Shown here: one piece after another, positions 47,508 through 56,286 of the stretch
Layout of the letters: every line of letters starts with the position of its first letter
Position numbering within the stretch: position 1 is the first letter of the stretch
DNA from: Hyphomicrobiaceae bacterium
GTDB lineage: Bacteria > Pseudomonadota > Alphaproteobacteria > Rhizobiales > Hyphomicrobiaceae
Assembly: GCA_025351355.1 (NCBI GenBank)
Contig: JANXWC010000192.1
Coordinates: forward strand, 1-64,000
DNA: 64,000 nucleotides
Direction of reading: 5' to 3'
The notes under the pieces: model-generated
The model's input: only the letters and a program-made list of their open reading frames with translations
The model's database searches: none
What the model was told of the DNA's origin: nothing
Translations under genes and position numbers: made by a program

Positions 47508-47936
47508 TTACTTCTTGGCCGGAGCAGCCGGCGTCGTCGGCGCGGGAGCCGCAGCCTTCGCCGGTGCCTTGGCGGGCGTCAGGCCGACGTGATCGGCGAC
47601 GCACTTCTTCTCGAAGCTCGCCTTGGCAGCGCCAGCCAGCTTCTTATCCGTCGACTCCTTGGCACAGGTTGTTTTGGCATCCTTAGCGCATTTGGCCATG
47701 AAGCTGTTCTTGGCCGCGCCGGCCAACTTCTTGTTGCCTGCGTCCATAGAGCAGCTCATGTCTGACATGGCTGCAGCTGGCGCAGCAGCGGGTGCGGGAG
47801 CCTTGGGCGCTGGCGGCGCGGCCTTCGGCGCTGCGGCGGCAGGAGCGGGTGCGCTTGGCGCAGGTGCAGCGGTCTGAGCAGAGGCAGTGGCCACCGCGCC
47901 AGCGGCAATCACGGCGGCGAGTACGAAACGCTTCAT
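47508..47936 (-). CDS. PsiF-repeat secreted protein
   Basis: The 142-residue protein has a signal peptide (cleavage near ASA-QT, about residue 21) and a low-complexity Ala/Pro linker. Two PsiF-type repeats follow: NKKLAGAAKNSFMAKCAKDAKTTC and DKKLAGAAKASFEKKCVADH, each with the K-L-x-G-x-x-x-x-x-F-x-x-x-C pattern. An Ala/Pro/Lys tail ends it. PsiF of E. coli is phosphate-starvation induced, but its role is unknown. The Cys residues and signal peptide place it in the periplasm. GGAG precedes the chosen ATG. No full Pho box is seen upstream. Confidence 0.8.
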   Translation of the reverse strand: MKRFVLAAVIAAGAVATASAQTAAPAPSAPAPAAAAPKAAPPAPKAPAPAAAPAAAMSDMSCSMDAGNKKLAGAAKNSFMAKCAKDAKTTCAKESTDKKLAGAAKASFEKKCVADHVGLTPAKAPAKAAAPAPTTPAAPAKK

Positions 47937-48114
47937 GGATTCATCTCCAGAATGAATGACGGCCGAGAGCGGCCAATGGTCGACGTATTTAACGTACATG
48001 GCGCACAGTTCCGTCGCGCAACCGGGCAGCTCACTTATTCCCTGATTCGTTGCAATTCAGCACCAAGCTTGTGGCGGGAATGCAGAGTTACTCACCACCG
48101 TGTAGAATATCATT

Positions 48115-48570
48115 TCAGCTCAGAATAATGCATGTCGTGGTGCCGTGCGCATAAAGTCTACCGTCGGCATCGACGATGCGTCCTTCGGCGGTGGCGACCC
48201 GGCGTCCGGGGTGCACGACCTTACCCTCGACGCGCAATGGTCCGGTTTCCACTGACATCGCGCGCACGAGATTTATTTTATATTCCAACGTGGTATAAGT
48301 TTGGCCGGGAGCCATCATGGTGTGCACGGCACAGCCCATGGCGCTATCGAGCAGCACGCCGGCCAATCCGCCATGCACTGTGCCGAGCGGGCTATAGTGC
48401 TCGAGCCGGGGCGTGCAGGTGAAGACGACTTGGCCCTCCGTTGCATTGCTCATTTCAAACCCCATCAACACGGCCATCGGAGGCGGTGGCATTAAGCCAG
48501 CGACCATCGCTTGCATCTGTTCGAGGCCGGTCATCGCGCTAGTCGGCTTGGGCGGCGTGTCAGCATTCAT
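48115..48570 (-). CDS. PaaI-family hotdog thioesterase
   Basis: The 151-residue single hotdog domain has the PaaI signature GTVHGGLAGVLLDSAMGCAV, in which the Gly-Gly and Asp residues line the thioester site, followed by YTTLEYKINLVRAM and GKVVHPGRRVATAEGRIVDADGRLYAHGTTTC. It should hydrolyse acyl-CoA thioesters, the chain or aryl type being unknown. It is read in the same direction as the upstream PRC-barrel gene, but a terminator lies between them. Confidence 0.85.
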   Translation of the reverse strand: MNADTPPKPTSAMTGLEQMQAMVAGLMPPPPMAVLMGFEMSNATEGQVVFTCTPRLEHYSPLGTVHGGLAGVLLDSAMGCAVHTMMAPGQTYTTLEYKINLVRAMSVETGPLRVEGKVVHPGRRVATAEGRIVDADGRLYAHGTTTCIILS

Positions 48571-48620
48571 GATCGCAAAACTTTCTGGTCGGTTTGAGCA
48601 TCATCGCCGCCCAAATACAA

Positions 48621-48646
48621 AAGCCCCCGGCGGTTCCACCGGGGGC
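48621..48646 (-). terminator. Rho-independent terminator after PRC-barrel gene
   Basis: AGCCCCCGG (48621-48629) and CCGGGGGCT (48638-48646) form a perfect 9-bp GC stem with an 8-base loop. On the minus strand the stem is followed by TTTGTATTTG. It lies about 30 bases after the stop of the PRC-barrel gene and terminates that transcript. Confidence 0.85.
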
Positions 48647-48677
48647 TCTTGTTCGATCGGAGGGCGACGGAATGAGC

Positions 48678-49322
48678 TTACTGCTTCGGCGCAGTCGCTG
48701 CCGGGGCTGCCTTTTCCTTGGCAACTTCGACAGCTTCTTTGCCCTTTTCCATAGCCGACTTGCCAAGTTCCTTGGCCTTGTCGACGGCGCTCTTGGTGGC
48801 TTCCTTGGCCTTGTCGAGGGCAGGACCAGCGCCTTCCTTGGTCTTGTCGGCCAATGCCTTCATCTTGTCGGCAGCCTTTTCGACCAATGACTTCTTGGCG
48901 CCGCGGCCATAGGGTTCCAGCGCGGCGATCACGTCCTTGGTCGCTTGCGGCAGCGCAATAACGGTCTTCCCGTCTTTCTTGGAGAACTGCAGCGCGCCGT
49001 AGCGGACGCCAACTTCTTTTTCGCCCGCGCCAAGAATGCCGCCGGTGCCGAGCAGCACGCCCTCGACTTCGTTGGACGAATTGAGGATCAAGTCCTTGAT
49101 GTCGCCGATCACAACGCCGTCTTTGTTGACGACGTTGGCACCGATCAGCTTATCTTTGGCCGCGTACTGCTGCGGACCGAGGCCCTTGTAGAACACGCCG
49201 CTGGGGATCGTAACCTTGGCGGCGGCGGCCGCAGGAGCCGGCGTTGCAGCTGTTTGGGCGAATGCAGGGATAGCAAACAGCAGCAGGGCCGACATTGCGC
49301 TGCTCAGAATGATCTTGTTCAT
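48678..49322 (-). CDS. Secreted PRC-barrel domain protein
   Basis: The 214-residue protein has a signal peptide (cleavage near AFA-QT, about residue 22) and then a PRC-barrel domain (about 48-135) with AAKDKLIGANVVNKDGVVIGDIKDLILNSSNEVEGVLLGTGGILG, typical of envelope PRC proteins. The last 75 residues are a Lys/Ala-rich helix with repeats (DKAKEATKSAVDKAKELGK) like late-embryogenesis or apolipoprotein-type amphipathic helices. Such proteins are common stress-related envelope proteins in Hyphomicrobiales; the function is unproven. A strong terminator follows. Confidence 0.82.
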   Translation of the reverse strand: MNKIILSSAMSALLLFAIPAFAQTAATPAPAAAAAKVTIPSGVFYKGLGPQQYAAKDKLIGANVVNKDGVVIGDIKDLILNSSNEVEGVLLGTGGILGAGEKEVGVRYGALQFSKKDGKTVIALPQATKDVIAALEPYGRGAKKSLVEKAADKMKALADKTKEGAGPALDKAKEATKSAVDKAKELGKSAMEKGKEAVEVAKEKAAPAATAPKQ

Positions 49323-49793
49323 GGATTGGGCCTTTGGGTTGAATGGAAGCGAGTTGACGCCGAGCGTGCCTACCTTGAGATGATCCGGTCGGTACCGCCT
49401 AGCGTTGCCTCGGGAATGTCACGCGTATCCACTATGATTTTGAGTGTGAACTGTAGCTGAACCCGCGGTTGTCCGACGTGCAGGCAATAGTGGGGTCGCT
49501 TGCCCCCCGCAAGCACTTGCACACAACTTTTTCGGGCAGACTGCCTTGGTGCCGCTTCCTTGGGGACAACACCTGGATTGCCGGGCCCCGCGACCGCGCG
49601 GCCATTGCCTGGACCGGCTCGCGTGCTATACCGCTCAGCACAAGACGGCAATGTGGTGCGCCCCGTCCTTGAGCCCTAGGCAAAGCCGCGCTCGCAAGCG
49701 AAAGCAGCAGTCAGGGCCCGCAGTGAGATATCCCGGGCCAAACTCTAGCGCTTTGCGCTGGTCGACCCGCACCGCAATGAAGGAATTATTTAT
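49323..49793. other. Intergenic region between PRC-barrel gene and gyrA
   Basis: These 471 bases separate divergent genes and should hold both promoters. Several open frames of 60-95 codons on both strands lack family resemblance and good ribosome binding sites, so none was called. No strong hairpin is seen. The gyrA Shine-Dalgarno sequence (AAGGA, 49780-49784) is the only clear signal. Confidence 0.4.
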
Positions 49794-52589
49794 TTGGCCG
49801 ACGATAAAAAACCACCCCAGGGTCCTCCCTCCGGGACGCCGCCCGAGACGCCGAAGGAGCCGAGCGATATCCGCCCGATCACCATCGGCGAGGAGATGAA
49901 GCGGTCGTTCCTCGACTACGCCATGAGCGTGATTGTTTCCCGCGCTTTGCCCGACGTGCGCGACGGCCTGAAGCCGGTGCATCGGCGCATCCTGTTTGGT
50001 GCCAACGAACTCGGTGTGCGGTGGAATACCAAGTACGTCAAGAGCGCGCGCATTGTCGGCGACGTGATGGGCAAATTCCATCCACACGGCGATCTGGCAA
50101 TTTACGACGCATTGGTCCGTATGGCGCAGGATTGGTCGCTGGGGTTGCCGCTGATCGATGGTCAGGGCAATTTCGGCTCGATCGACGGCGATAGCCCGGC
50201 GGCGATGCGTTACACCGAGTCGCGACTGGCCAAGGTCACGCAATACCTGCTCGACGACCTCGACAAGGACACGGTTGATTTCCAGGATAACTACGACGGC
50301 TCCGAAAGCGAACCGAAGGTGCTGCCGGCCAAGTTTCCCAATCTACTGGTCAACGGCGCCGGTGGTATCGCCGTGGGGATGGCCACCAATATCCCGCCGC
50401 ATAACCTCGGCGAAGTGATCGACGGTTGTATCGCCGCGCTCGAAAATCCCGAGATTACCATCGACGATCTCTGCAACATCATCCAGGGCCCGGACTTTCC
50501 CACCGGAGCGCTGATCCTCGGTCGTGCCGGCGCGCTTGCTGCCTACCACAAAGGTCGCGGCTCCATCATCATGCGCGCCAAGGTGCACGTTGAGGAGATC
50601 CGCAAGGACCGCGAAGCGCTGATCGTCACGGCGATCCCCTATCAGGTCAACAAGAAGACGCTGATAGAAAAGATCGCCGAATTGGTGCGCGACAAACGGA
50701 TCGAAGGCATCTCCGACTTGTGGGATGAGAGCAATCGCGAAGGCATCCGCGTGGTCATCGAACTCAAGCGCGATGCCGTCGCCGACGTCGTGCTTAACCA
50801 GCTCTGGCGGCACTCGGAGCTGCAAACGACGTTCGGCGCCAACATGATCGCGCTCAACGGCGGTCGACCCGAGATGATGAACCTGCGCGACATCATCGTC
50901 GCCTTCAACGCGTTCCGGGAAGAGGTCGTCTCCAGGCGCACCAAATACCTGCTCGCCAAATCTCGCGCCCGGGCGCACGTGTTGGTCGGCCTGGCTATCG
51001 CGGTGGCCAATATCGACGAAGTTATTGCGCTGATTCGCGGCGCGGCCTCACCCGCCGACGCCAAGGAAAAACTGATCGCCCGCGACTGGCCAGCCGGCGA
51101 CGTGCGGCCGTTGGTGGAGCTGATTGCCGATCCCCGGCACAAAGTATCTGATGCCGGCTCGTACAAGCTGTCGGACGCGCAGGCGACCGCCATTCTCGCA
51201 CTCACGCTGTCGCGCCTTACCGCCCTGGGTCGCGAAGAAATTGCCGACGAGTTGCGCAAGATCGGCGTCGAGATTCAGGACTTCCTCGACATCCTGTCCT
51301 CGCGCTCTCGCATAATCACCATCATCCGCGACGAATTGAGCGCTATCAAAGCGGAATTCGCCGTGCCGCGGCGCACCGAAATCATCGAGATGGAGGGCGA
51401 CCTAGAAGACGAAGACCTGATCGCGCGCGAGGACTGCGTCGTGACCGTCTCCATGAAGGGCTACGTCAAGCGCGTGCCGCTCGTCACCTATCGCGCGCAG
51501 CGACGCGGCGGCAAGGGTCGCGCGGGAATGTCGACGCGTGACGAAGATGTGGTGACACAGATCTTCATCGCCTCCACCCACACGCCCGTATTGTTCTTCT
51601 CGTCTCGTGGCATGTGCTACCGCATGAAGGTCTGGAGACTCCCGGCAGCAACACCGCAATCGCCGGGCAAGGCGCTGGTGAATTTGTTGCCGCTGGCCGA
51701 AGGCGAGGTCATAACCTCGATCCTGCCGCTGCCAGAAGACGCCAAGACCTGGGGCGATCTCGAACTGATGTTCGCAACCCGCTCCGGTGGCATCCGCCGC
51801 AACAGTCTCGGCGACTTCGAGAACATGAACCGCAACGGCAAGATCGCCATGAAGCTCGACGACGGCGACAGCATCGTTTCCGTGGCCATCGCCACACCAG
51901 ACGACGACGTGTTGCTGACCACGTCGCAAGGCCGCTGCATCCGCTTCCACATCACCGAAGAAGTCCGCCTCTTCAAGGGTCGTGATTCGACGGGTGTGCG
52001 CGGCATCCGGCTCGACGACGGCGACAAAATCATCTCGATGGCGATCCTGCGCCATACGGACGCGACACCGGCCGAGCGCGCCGCTTACCTTAAGCAGGCG
52101 GCCAGCATGCGGCGAGCACAGAATGCCGAGGCCGGCGTGGAAGAGCCGGAAACGGTGGCTGTGTCCGACGATGAGGAGACGGTCGAGGGTCTGCCTGAAC
52201 TGACGCCTGAACGTTACGCCGAACTCGGCGCGCGAGAACAGTTCGTGTTGACTGTCTCGAACAAAGGCTTCGGTAAACGGACGTCGTCATACGAATACCG
52301 CACCAGCGGACGCGGCGGCAAAGGCATCGTCGCCATGGTCGTCAACGATCGCAACGGCGATCTCGTCGCCTCATTCGGCATCGAAGACAATGATCAGATC
52401 ATGCTTGTCACCAATGCCGGCAAGCTGATCCGCTGTCCGATCGATGGTGTGCGCATCGCCGGTCGCAACACGCAAGGTGTGCGCATCTTCAAGACGGATG
52501 AGGCCGAGAAGGTCGTCTCAGTCGAGCACATCCCCGACGATGGCACGGACGAAGGCGGCGATAACGAAGTGGGTGGCGAACAAACTTAA
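49794..52589 (+). CDS. gyrA: DNA gyrase subunit A
   Basis: GyrA cuts and rejoins DNA in gyrase. The 931-residue protein has the breakage-reunion domain with YAMSVIVSRALPDVRDGLKPVHRRIL, the catalytic Tyr in AAMRYTESRL and the coiled-coil gate. The C-terminal beta-pinwheel includes the GyrA-box-type RGGKG at about residue 570. A 60-residue acidic insertion (about 760-820, AEAGVEEPETVAVSDDEETVEG) interrupts the pinwheel, as in other alphaproteobacteria. In the quinolone-determining region the sequence is HPHGDLAIYD: Leu101 stands where E. coli has Ser83, while the Asp87 equivalent is kept. The start is TTG with AAGGA upstream; no nearby ATG is in frame. Confidence 0.97.
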   Translation: MADDKKPPQGPPSGTPPETPKEPSDIRPITIGEEMKRSFLDYAMSVIVSRALPDVRDGLKPVHRRILFGANELGVRWNTKYVKSARIVGDVMGKFHPHGDLAIYDALVRMAQDWSLGLPLIDGQGNFGSIDGDSPAAMRYTESRLAKVTQYLLDDLDKDTVDFQDNYDGSESEPKVLPAKFPNLLVNGAGGIAVGMATNIPPHNLGEVIDGCIAALENPEITIDDLCNIIQGPDFPTGALILGRAGALAAYHKGRGSIIMRAKVHVEEIRKDREALIVTAIPYQVNKKTLIEKIAELVRDKRIEGISDLWDESNREGIRVVIELKRDAVADVVLNQLWRHSELQTTFGANMIALNGGRPEMMNLRDIIVAFNAFREEVVSRRTKYLLAKSRARAHVLVGLAIAVANIDEVIALIRGAASPADAKEKLIARDWPAGDVRPLVELIADPRHKVSDAGSYKLSDAQATAILALTLSRLTALGREEIADELRKIGVEIQDFLDILSSRSRIITIIRDELSAIKAEFAVPRRTEIIEMEGDLEDEDLIAREDCVVTVSMKGYVKRVPLVTYRAQRRGGKGRAGMSTRDEDVVTQIFIASTHTPVLFFSSRGMCYRMKVWRLPAATPQSPGKALVNLLPLAEGEVITSILPLPEDAKTWGDLELMFATRSGGIRRNSLGDFENMNRNGKIAMKLDDGDSIVSVAIATPDDDVLLTTSQGRCIRFHITEEVRLFKGRDSTGVRGIRLDDGDKIISMAILRHTDATPAERAAYLKQAASMRRAQNAEAGVEEPETVAVSDDEETVEGLPELTPERYAELGAREQFVLTVSNKGFGKRTSSYEYRTSGRGGKGIVAMVVNDRNGDLVASFGIEDNDQIMLVTNAGKLIRCPIDGVRIAGRNTQGVRIFKTDEAEKVVSVEHIPDDGTDEGGDNEVGGEQT

Positions 52590-52703
52590 CTCAGCGAGTT
52601 AACACGCGCGTTCCGCATAGAATGGAAAACGCGTGCCGCTTTTCCCGTAGCTGTTCTGACGGACAGCTACACTCCCGCTTGCAAGACGCTGGATAATTCG
52701 GCC

Positions 52704-54113
52704 ATGTCCCGGACGACCTCAAATCTGACGGAAAAATACGATGTCCTGGTGGTCGGCGGCGGCAACGCGGCGCTATGCGCGGCCATTGCAGCCCGGCAGA
52801 GCGGCGCGTCGGTATTGGTCGTCGAAGCCGCGCCGGAATTCTACCGGGGCGGCAACACCCGGCACACCCGCAACATGCGTTGCGCCCACGACAGTGCGAC
52901 CGAAACTCTGTCCGGTCCATATTCCGAAGACGAGTTCTGGGACGACCTGCTACTGGTGACGAACGGCAACACCAACGAGCAACTTGCCCGCTATATGATT
53001 GCGCAATCCAAGGAGATGTTGACCTGGATCGCCGAACAGGGCGTGCGCTTCCAGCCGTCGCTCGGCGGCACGCTCAGCCTCGGCCGCACCAATTCGTTCT
53101 TTCTCGGCGGCGGGCGCGCCATGCTCAATGCGCTCTATCGCACGGCAACCCGGCTCGGCGTGGCCGTGACCTATGATGCCGAAGTCGTAGCGCTCGACAT
53201 CGATGGCGACCGCTTTCGTTCGGCGTCCATCGATCATGCCGGCCAACGCTACACAGTGGAGGCCCTGGCGCTGGTGGCGGCGTGCGGCGGGTTTGAGTCG
53301 AATTTGGAGTGGTTGCGCGAATCGTGGGGAGCGGCGGCGGATAATTTTCTTATCCGCGGCACACGCTACAATCGCGGCACCGTGCTGAAAATGCTGTTGT
53401 CTCAAGGCGTCGAGCCCATCGGGGACCCCACCCAATGCCACGCCGTCGCGATCGATGCGCGGGCACCGAAATTCGACGGCGGCATCATCACGCGCCTCGA
53501 TTGCGTGCCATTCGGCATCGTGGTCAACAAGCACGCACAGCGCTTCTACGATGAAGGCGAAGACGTCTGGCCCAAGCGCTATGCCATCTGGGGGCGACTG
53601 GTTGCAGCCCAACCTGACCAGATCGCCTACATCATCTTCGACGCGCCGAAGCTCGAGTTGTTTATGCCATCACTGTTCCCGGCTATTGCCGCCGAAAGCA
53701 TCGGCGAACTCGCGACAAAACTCACACTCGATCCGGCGGTGTTGGTCTCAACAGTCGATAAATTCAACGCCGCCGTTCAGGACGGCAAGTTCGATCCTCA
53801 GGTTCTCGATGATTGTAAAACCGTGGGGTTATCGCCGCCCAAGAGCCATTGGGCCCAACGGATCAATCAGCCGCCCTATTACGCCTACCCGGTTCGGCCC
53901 GGCATTACATTCACCTATCTCGGTACGCGCGTGAACCGCGATGCGCGGATGCTCATGCGCGACGGCGGCGCCAGCGACAATATGTTTGCTGCCGGCGAGA
54001 TCATGGCGGGCAATGTGCTGGGCAGCGGCTATGCCGCGGGCATCGGCATGACCATCGGCAGCGTCTTCGGGCGCATCGCAGGACAAGAGGCAGCAAAGCG
54101 TGCACGCACCTGA
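52704..54113 (+). CDS. tcuA: FAD-dependent tricarballylate dehydrogenase TcuA-like
   Basis: TcuA oxidises tricarballylate to cis-aconitate in Salmonella. The 469-residue flavoprotein has the dinucleotide motif DVLVVGGGNAALCAAIAARQSG, then EAAPEFYRGGNTRHTRNMRCAH, a TcuA-like substrate-side sequence. It ends with the fumarate reductase-family flavin motif (AAGEIMAGNVLGSGYAAGIGMTIGSVFGRIAG). The next gene encodes the matching TcuB, overlapping by 14 bases. The regulator TcuR and transporter TcuC are not adjacent, so the substrate in this organism is inferred from the family pair only. Confidence 0.85.
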   Translation: MSRTTSNLTEKYDVLVVGGGNAALCAAIAARQSGASVLVVEAAPEFYRGGNTRHTRNMRCAHDSATETLSGPYSEDEFWDDLLLVTNGNTNEQLARYMIAQSKEMLTWIAEQGVRFQPSLGGTLSLGRTNSFFLGGGRAMLNALYRTATRLGVAVTYDAEVVALDIDGDRFRSASIDHAGQRYTVEALALVAACGGFESNLEWLRESWGAAADNFLIRGTRYNRGTVLKMLLSQGVEPIGDPTQCHAVAIDARAPKFDGGIITRLDCVPFGIVVNKHAQRFYDEGEDVWPKRYAIWGRLVAAQPDQIAYIIFDAPKLELFMPSLFPAIAAESIGELATKLTLDPAVLVSTVDKFNAAVQDGKFDPQVLDDCKTVGLSPPKSHWAQRINQPPYYAYPVRPGITFTYLGTRVNRDARMLMRDGGASDNMFAAGEIMAGNVLGSGYAAGIGMTIGSVFGRIAGQEAAKRART

Positions 54114-55227
54114 TCATCCGTTAGCCGCGACCCATGCCTCAGCTGCTTTGGCGGAGGCCGATCGTCTCATGACCGTGTGCAATTCCTGCCGCTACTGCGA
54201 AGGTCTGTGCGCGGTATTTCCGGCTATGGAAATGCGTCGTTCGTTCGGCGACGGCGACCTCGATTATCTCGCCAATCTCTGCCACAGCTGCGGCGCCTGT
54301 TATGTCGACTGCCAGTTCTCGCCGCCCCACGAATTCAACGTCAATGTTCCCAAGGTGCTTGCCGAAGTACGCGGCGACAGCTACGCGACGTACGCTTGGC
54401 CCCAGGTGCTGGCCCCGCTGTTCAGACGCAACGGATTGGCGCTCAGTTTCATGTGCGTGTTCTGCATCGCCGTCTCGTTCGGGTGGCTCGCCGTTGGCCC
54501 CGACGCCAGCGCAATCTTCGCCATCCACACGGGCCCTGGAGCCTTCTACGAACTGATGCCGCACAACACGATGGCCGTGATGTTCGGGGCAGCGTTTGCT
54601 TTTTCGATTTTTGCCATCACGATGAGTGCACGCAATTTCTGGCGCGCGATCGGTCCGGCGCCGGCAAACGCTGGTGTCGTCCCATCTGTTTGGCAAGCCA
54701 TGCAGGATGCCGGTCGGCTTCGCTACCTGGACGGCGGCGGCGCCGGTTGCGAGGTTACATCGGCGCCCGATCGGCGGCGTTTGTTTCATCACATGACGTT
54801 CTATGGATTTTTACTGTGCTTCGCCGCGACCTCGGTCGGTACGCTCTATCACTATCTTCTGGCCCGCGAGGCACCCTATCCCTGGTACGACCTGCCTGTC
54901 GTTCTCGGAGCTTTGGGCGGCTTGGGCTTGTTAGTGGGACCGGTGGGATTGCTCACACAGAGAAAAGCACGCGATCCAGCCGTGCGCGCTGAAACACACC
55001 GTGGATTGGACACAGCCTTTCTTGTGATGTTGTTTTTAACCAGCGCCACTGGCTTTGCTGTACTGCTGCTGCGGGCAACACCTGCCCTGGGCGTTACGCT
55101 CGTTATTCATCTGGGCGTGGTGATGGCGCTGTTTCTGACCCTGCCATATGGCAAGTTCGTACACGGCATATATCGGTATCTCGCGCTCGTCCGGCACGCG
55201 CAGGAGCGCGCGGCGCACAAACACTGA
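54100..55227 (+). CDS. tcuB: Tricarballylate utilisation 4Fe-4S membrane protein TcuB-like
   Basis: TcuB passes electrons from reduced TcuA flavin to the quinone pool. The 375-residue protein begins with a ferredoxin-like part holding two Cys clusters, CNSCRYCEGLCAVFP and CHSCGACYVDCQFSP, enough for two 4Fe-4S centres. A membrane part follows with about six helices (for example LALSFMCVFCIAVSFGWLAV, MTFYGFLLCFAATSVGTLYHY and VTLVIHLGVVMALFLTLPYGKFVHGIYRY) and histidines suited to haem or quinone binding. It converges on the metallo-beta-lactamase gene. Confidence 0.86.
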   Translation: MHAPDHPLAATHASAALAEADRLMTVCNSCRYCEGLCAVFPAMEMRRSFGDGDLDYLANLCHSCGACYVDCQFSPPHEFNVNVPKVLAEVRGDSYATYAWPQVLAPLFRRNGLALSFMCVFCIAVSFGWLAVGPDASAIFAIHTGPGAFYELMPHNTMAVMFGAAFAFSIFAITMSARNFWRAIGPAPANAGVVPSVWQAMQDAGRLRYLDGGGAGCEVTSAPDRRRLFHHMTFYGFLLCFAATSVGTLYHYLLAREAPYPWYDLPVVLGALGGLGLLVGPVGLLTQRKARDPAVRAETHRGLDTAFLVMLFLTSATGFAVLLLRATPALGVTLVIHLGVVMALFLTLPYGKFVHGIYRYLALVRHAQERAAHKH

Positions 55228-55314
55228 ATCCGTTCTTGGTCGCGCTCAAACAATGACCGATGCCAGCTCCAATGCCGCTACTGATGAGCCGGCATTTTTG
55301 GCCGACGGTAAAGG

Positions 55315-56199
55315 CTATTGTTTCGCGGCGGCGGACTTTTGCTTATACAGGCTTTCCTCGAAGGCTTTTTCGAGCGACGTGATGTAAGCTCCGAACTCAC
55401 CTGGCCTGACGAACGGATTAGGCGCGCCGGCAGCAAGTTTTGCTCGCTTATCCTGCATGCCGTACATTTCCGGATGAGGCGCCAGCAAAATATCTGGCTG
55501 CACGGTGTGCGCCCAGGCAAACGTTTTACGATAATCTTCGACGATGGTCGGATGCGTCGGCGCGCCGACGAGCTGATTGAGTGCGACCGTCGCACTGCAG
55601 AAAAATACGATCGAGCGCGGATTGGCGCCCTCTTTCACACTTGTTGTCCAGCTCGTGCAGCCCGGCGAGTGACCGGGCGTGGCATGGGCGGTCAGCGTCA
55701 CGCCGCCAAGGCTGACGGTGTCGCCCTCCTTGACGGTGCGATCGACTTTGACAGCCGGAAATTTCAACTCTGCTGCGGTTTCGCGTCCTGGATAATAGCC
55801 GCCCTCCAGCAGTGGCTTATCGGCTGCTCCGGAGATCAACAGGGCGCCTGTCAGCTGCTTCAATTCGGCAAGTCCACCCGTGTGGTCGATATGGGCGTGC
55901 GTGTTGATGAGAAATTTAATGTCGCCAAGTTTGAAACCGAGTTTTTCGATGCTGCTTCTGATTTGCGAGGTCGCTTCCGGCATCGCGGTATCGATCAGGA
56001 TATGGCCCTCGCGCGTCGTCACCAGATAGACGGCGAGCCCGTTGGTGCCGACGTAGTGAATGTTGTCGATAATGGTGAACGGCTCGGTCGGCTTGTTCCA
56101 GGCGATAGTGGCCTTTTCGAGCAATTCCTTCAACGATTGTGCTGAACTACTGGTCACTGGAAAGATCAGGCCCAAGACGATTGCAAGAACAAGGCGCAT
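55315..56199 (-). CDS. Subclass B3 metallo-beta-lactamase
   Basis: The 294-residue protein has a signal peptide (cleavage near SSA-QS, about residue 20), fitting a periplasmic enzyme. The zinc ligands of subclass B3 are complete: His101, His103, Asp105 and His106 in NTHAHIDHTGG, His177 in ATPGHSPGCTSW and His242 in LLAPHPEMYGM. The Cys ligand typical of B1/B2 is not used. Enzymes of this type hydrolyse penicillins, cephalosporins and carbapenems, and environmental alphaproteobacteria carry many chromosomal ones. Activity is not proven by sequence. GGAG precedes the ATG. It lies downstream of the Liv operon, on the same strand. Confidence 0.88.
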   Translation of the reverse strand: MRLVLAIVLGLIFPVTSSSAQSLKELLEKATIAWNKPTEPFTIIDNIHYVGTNGLAVYLVTTREGHILIDTAMPEATSQIRSSIEKLGFKLGDIKFLINTHAHIDHTGGLAELKQLTGALLISGAADKPLLEGGYYPGRETAAELKFPAVKVDRTVKEGDTVSLGGVTLTAHATPGHSPGCTSWTTSVKEGANPRSIVFFCSATVALNQLVGAPTHPTIVEDYRKTFAWAHTVQPDILLAPHPEMYGMQDKRAKLAAGAPNPFVRPGEFGAYITSLEKAFEESLYKQKSAAAKQ

Positions 56200-56241
56200 G
56201 GTTTCTCCAACAAAGGCGCTCAATACACTCAAATTTTGTAA

Positions 56242-56268
56242 CCCTTGCGATCACGGCGATCGCAAGGG
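56242..56268 (-). terminator. 11-bp perfect hairpin between Liv operon and lactamase gene
   Basis: CCCTTGCGATC (56242-56252) pairs perfectly with GATCGCAAGGG (56258-56268) around a 5-base loop. On the minus strand it lies 18 bases after the binding-protein stop and is followed by TTACAAAATTT, so it can act as a terminator or as a 3'-end stabiliser. Only about 40 bases remain before the lactamase ATG, so that gene probably depends on read-through or on a promoter overlapping the hairpin. Confidence 0.75.
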
Positions 56269-56286
56269 CAACGAGATGTATGCCAA

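Noticed and set aside
47937-48000. Possible Pho box before the PsiF-repeat gene
   Set aside because: Only one half-site (CCGTCAT) is recognisable. The second half does not match and the position is too close to the ribosome binding site.
55318-56145. A 275-codon plus-strand frame
   Set aside because: It is antisense to the metallo-beta-lactamase gene, which has all catalytic motifs and a signal peptide.
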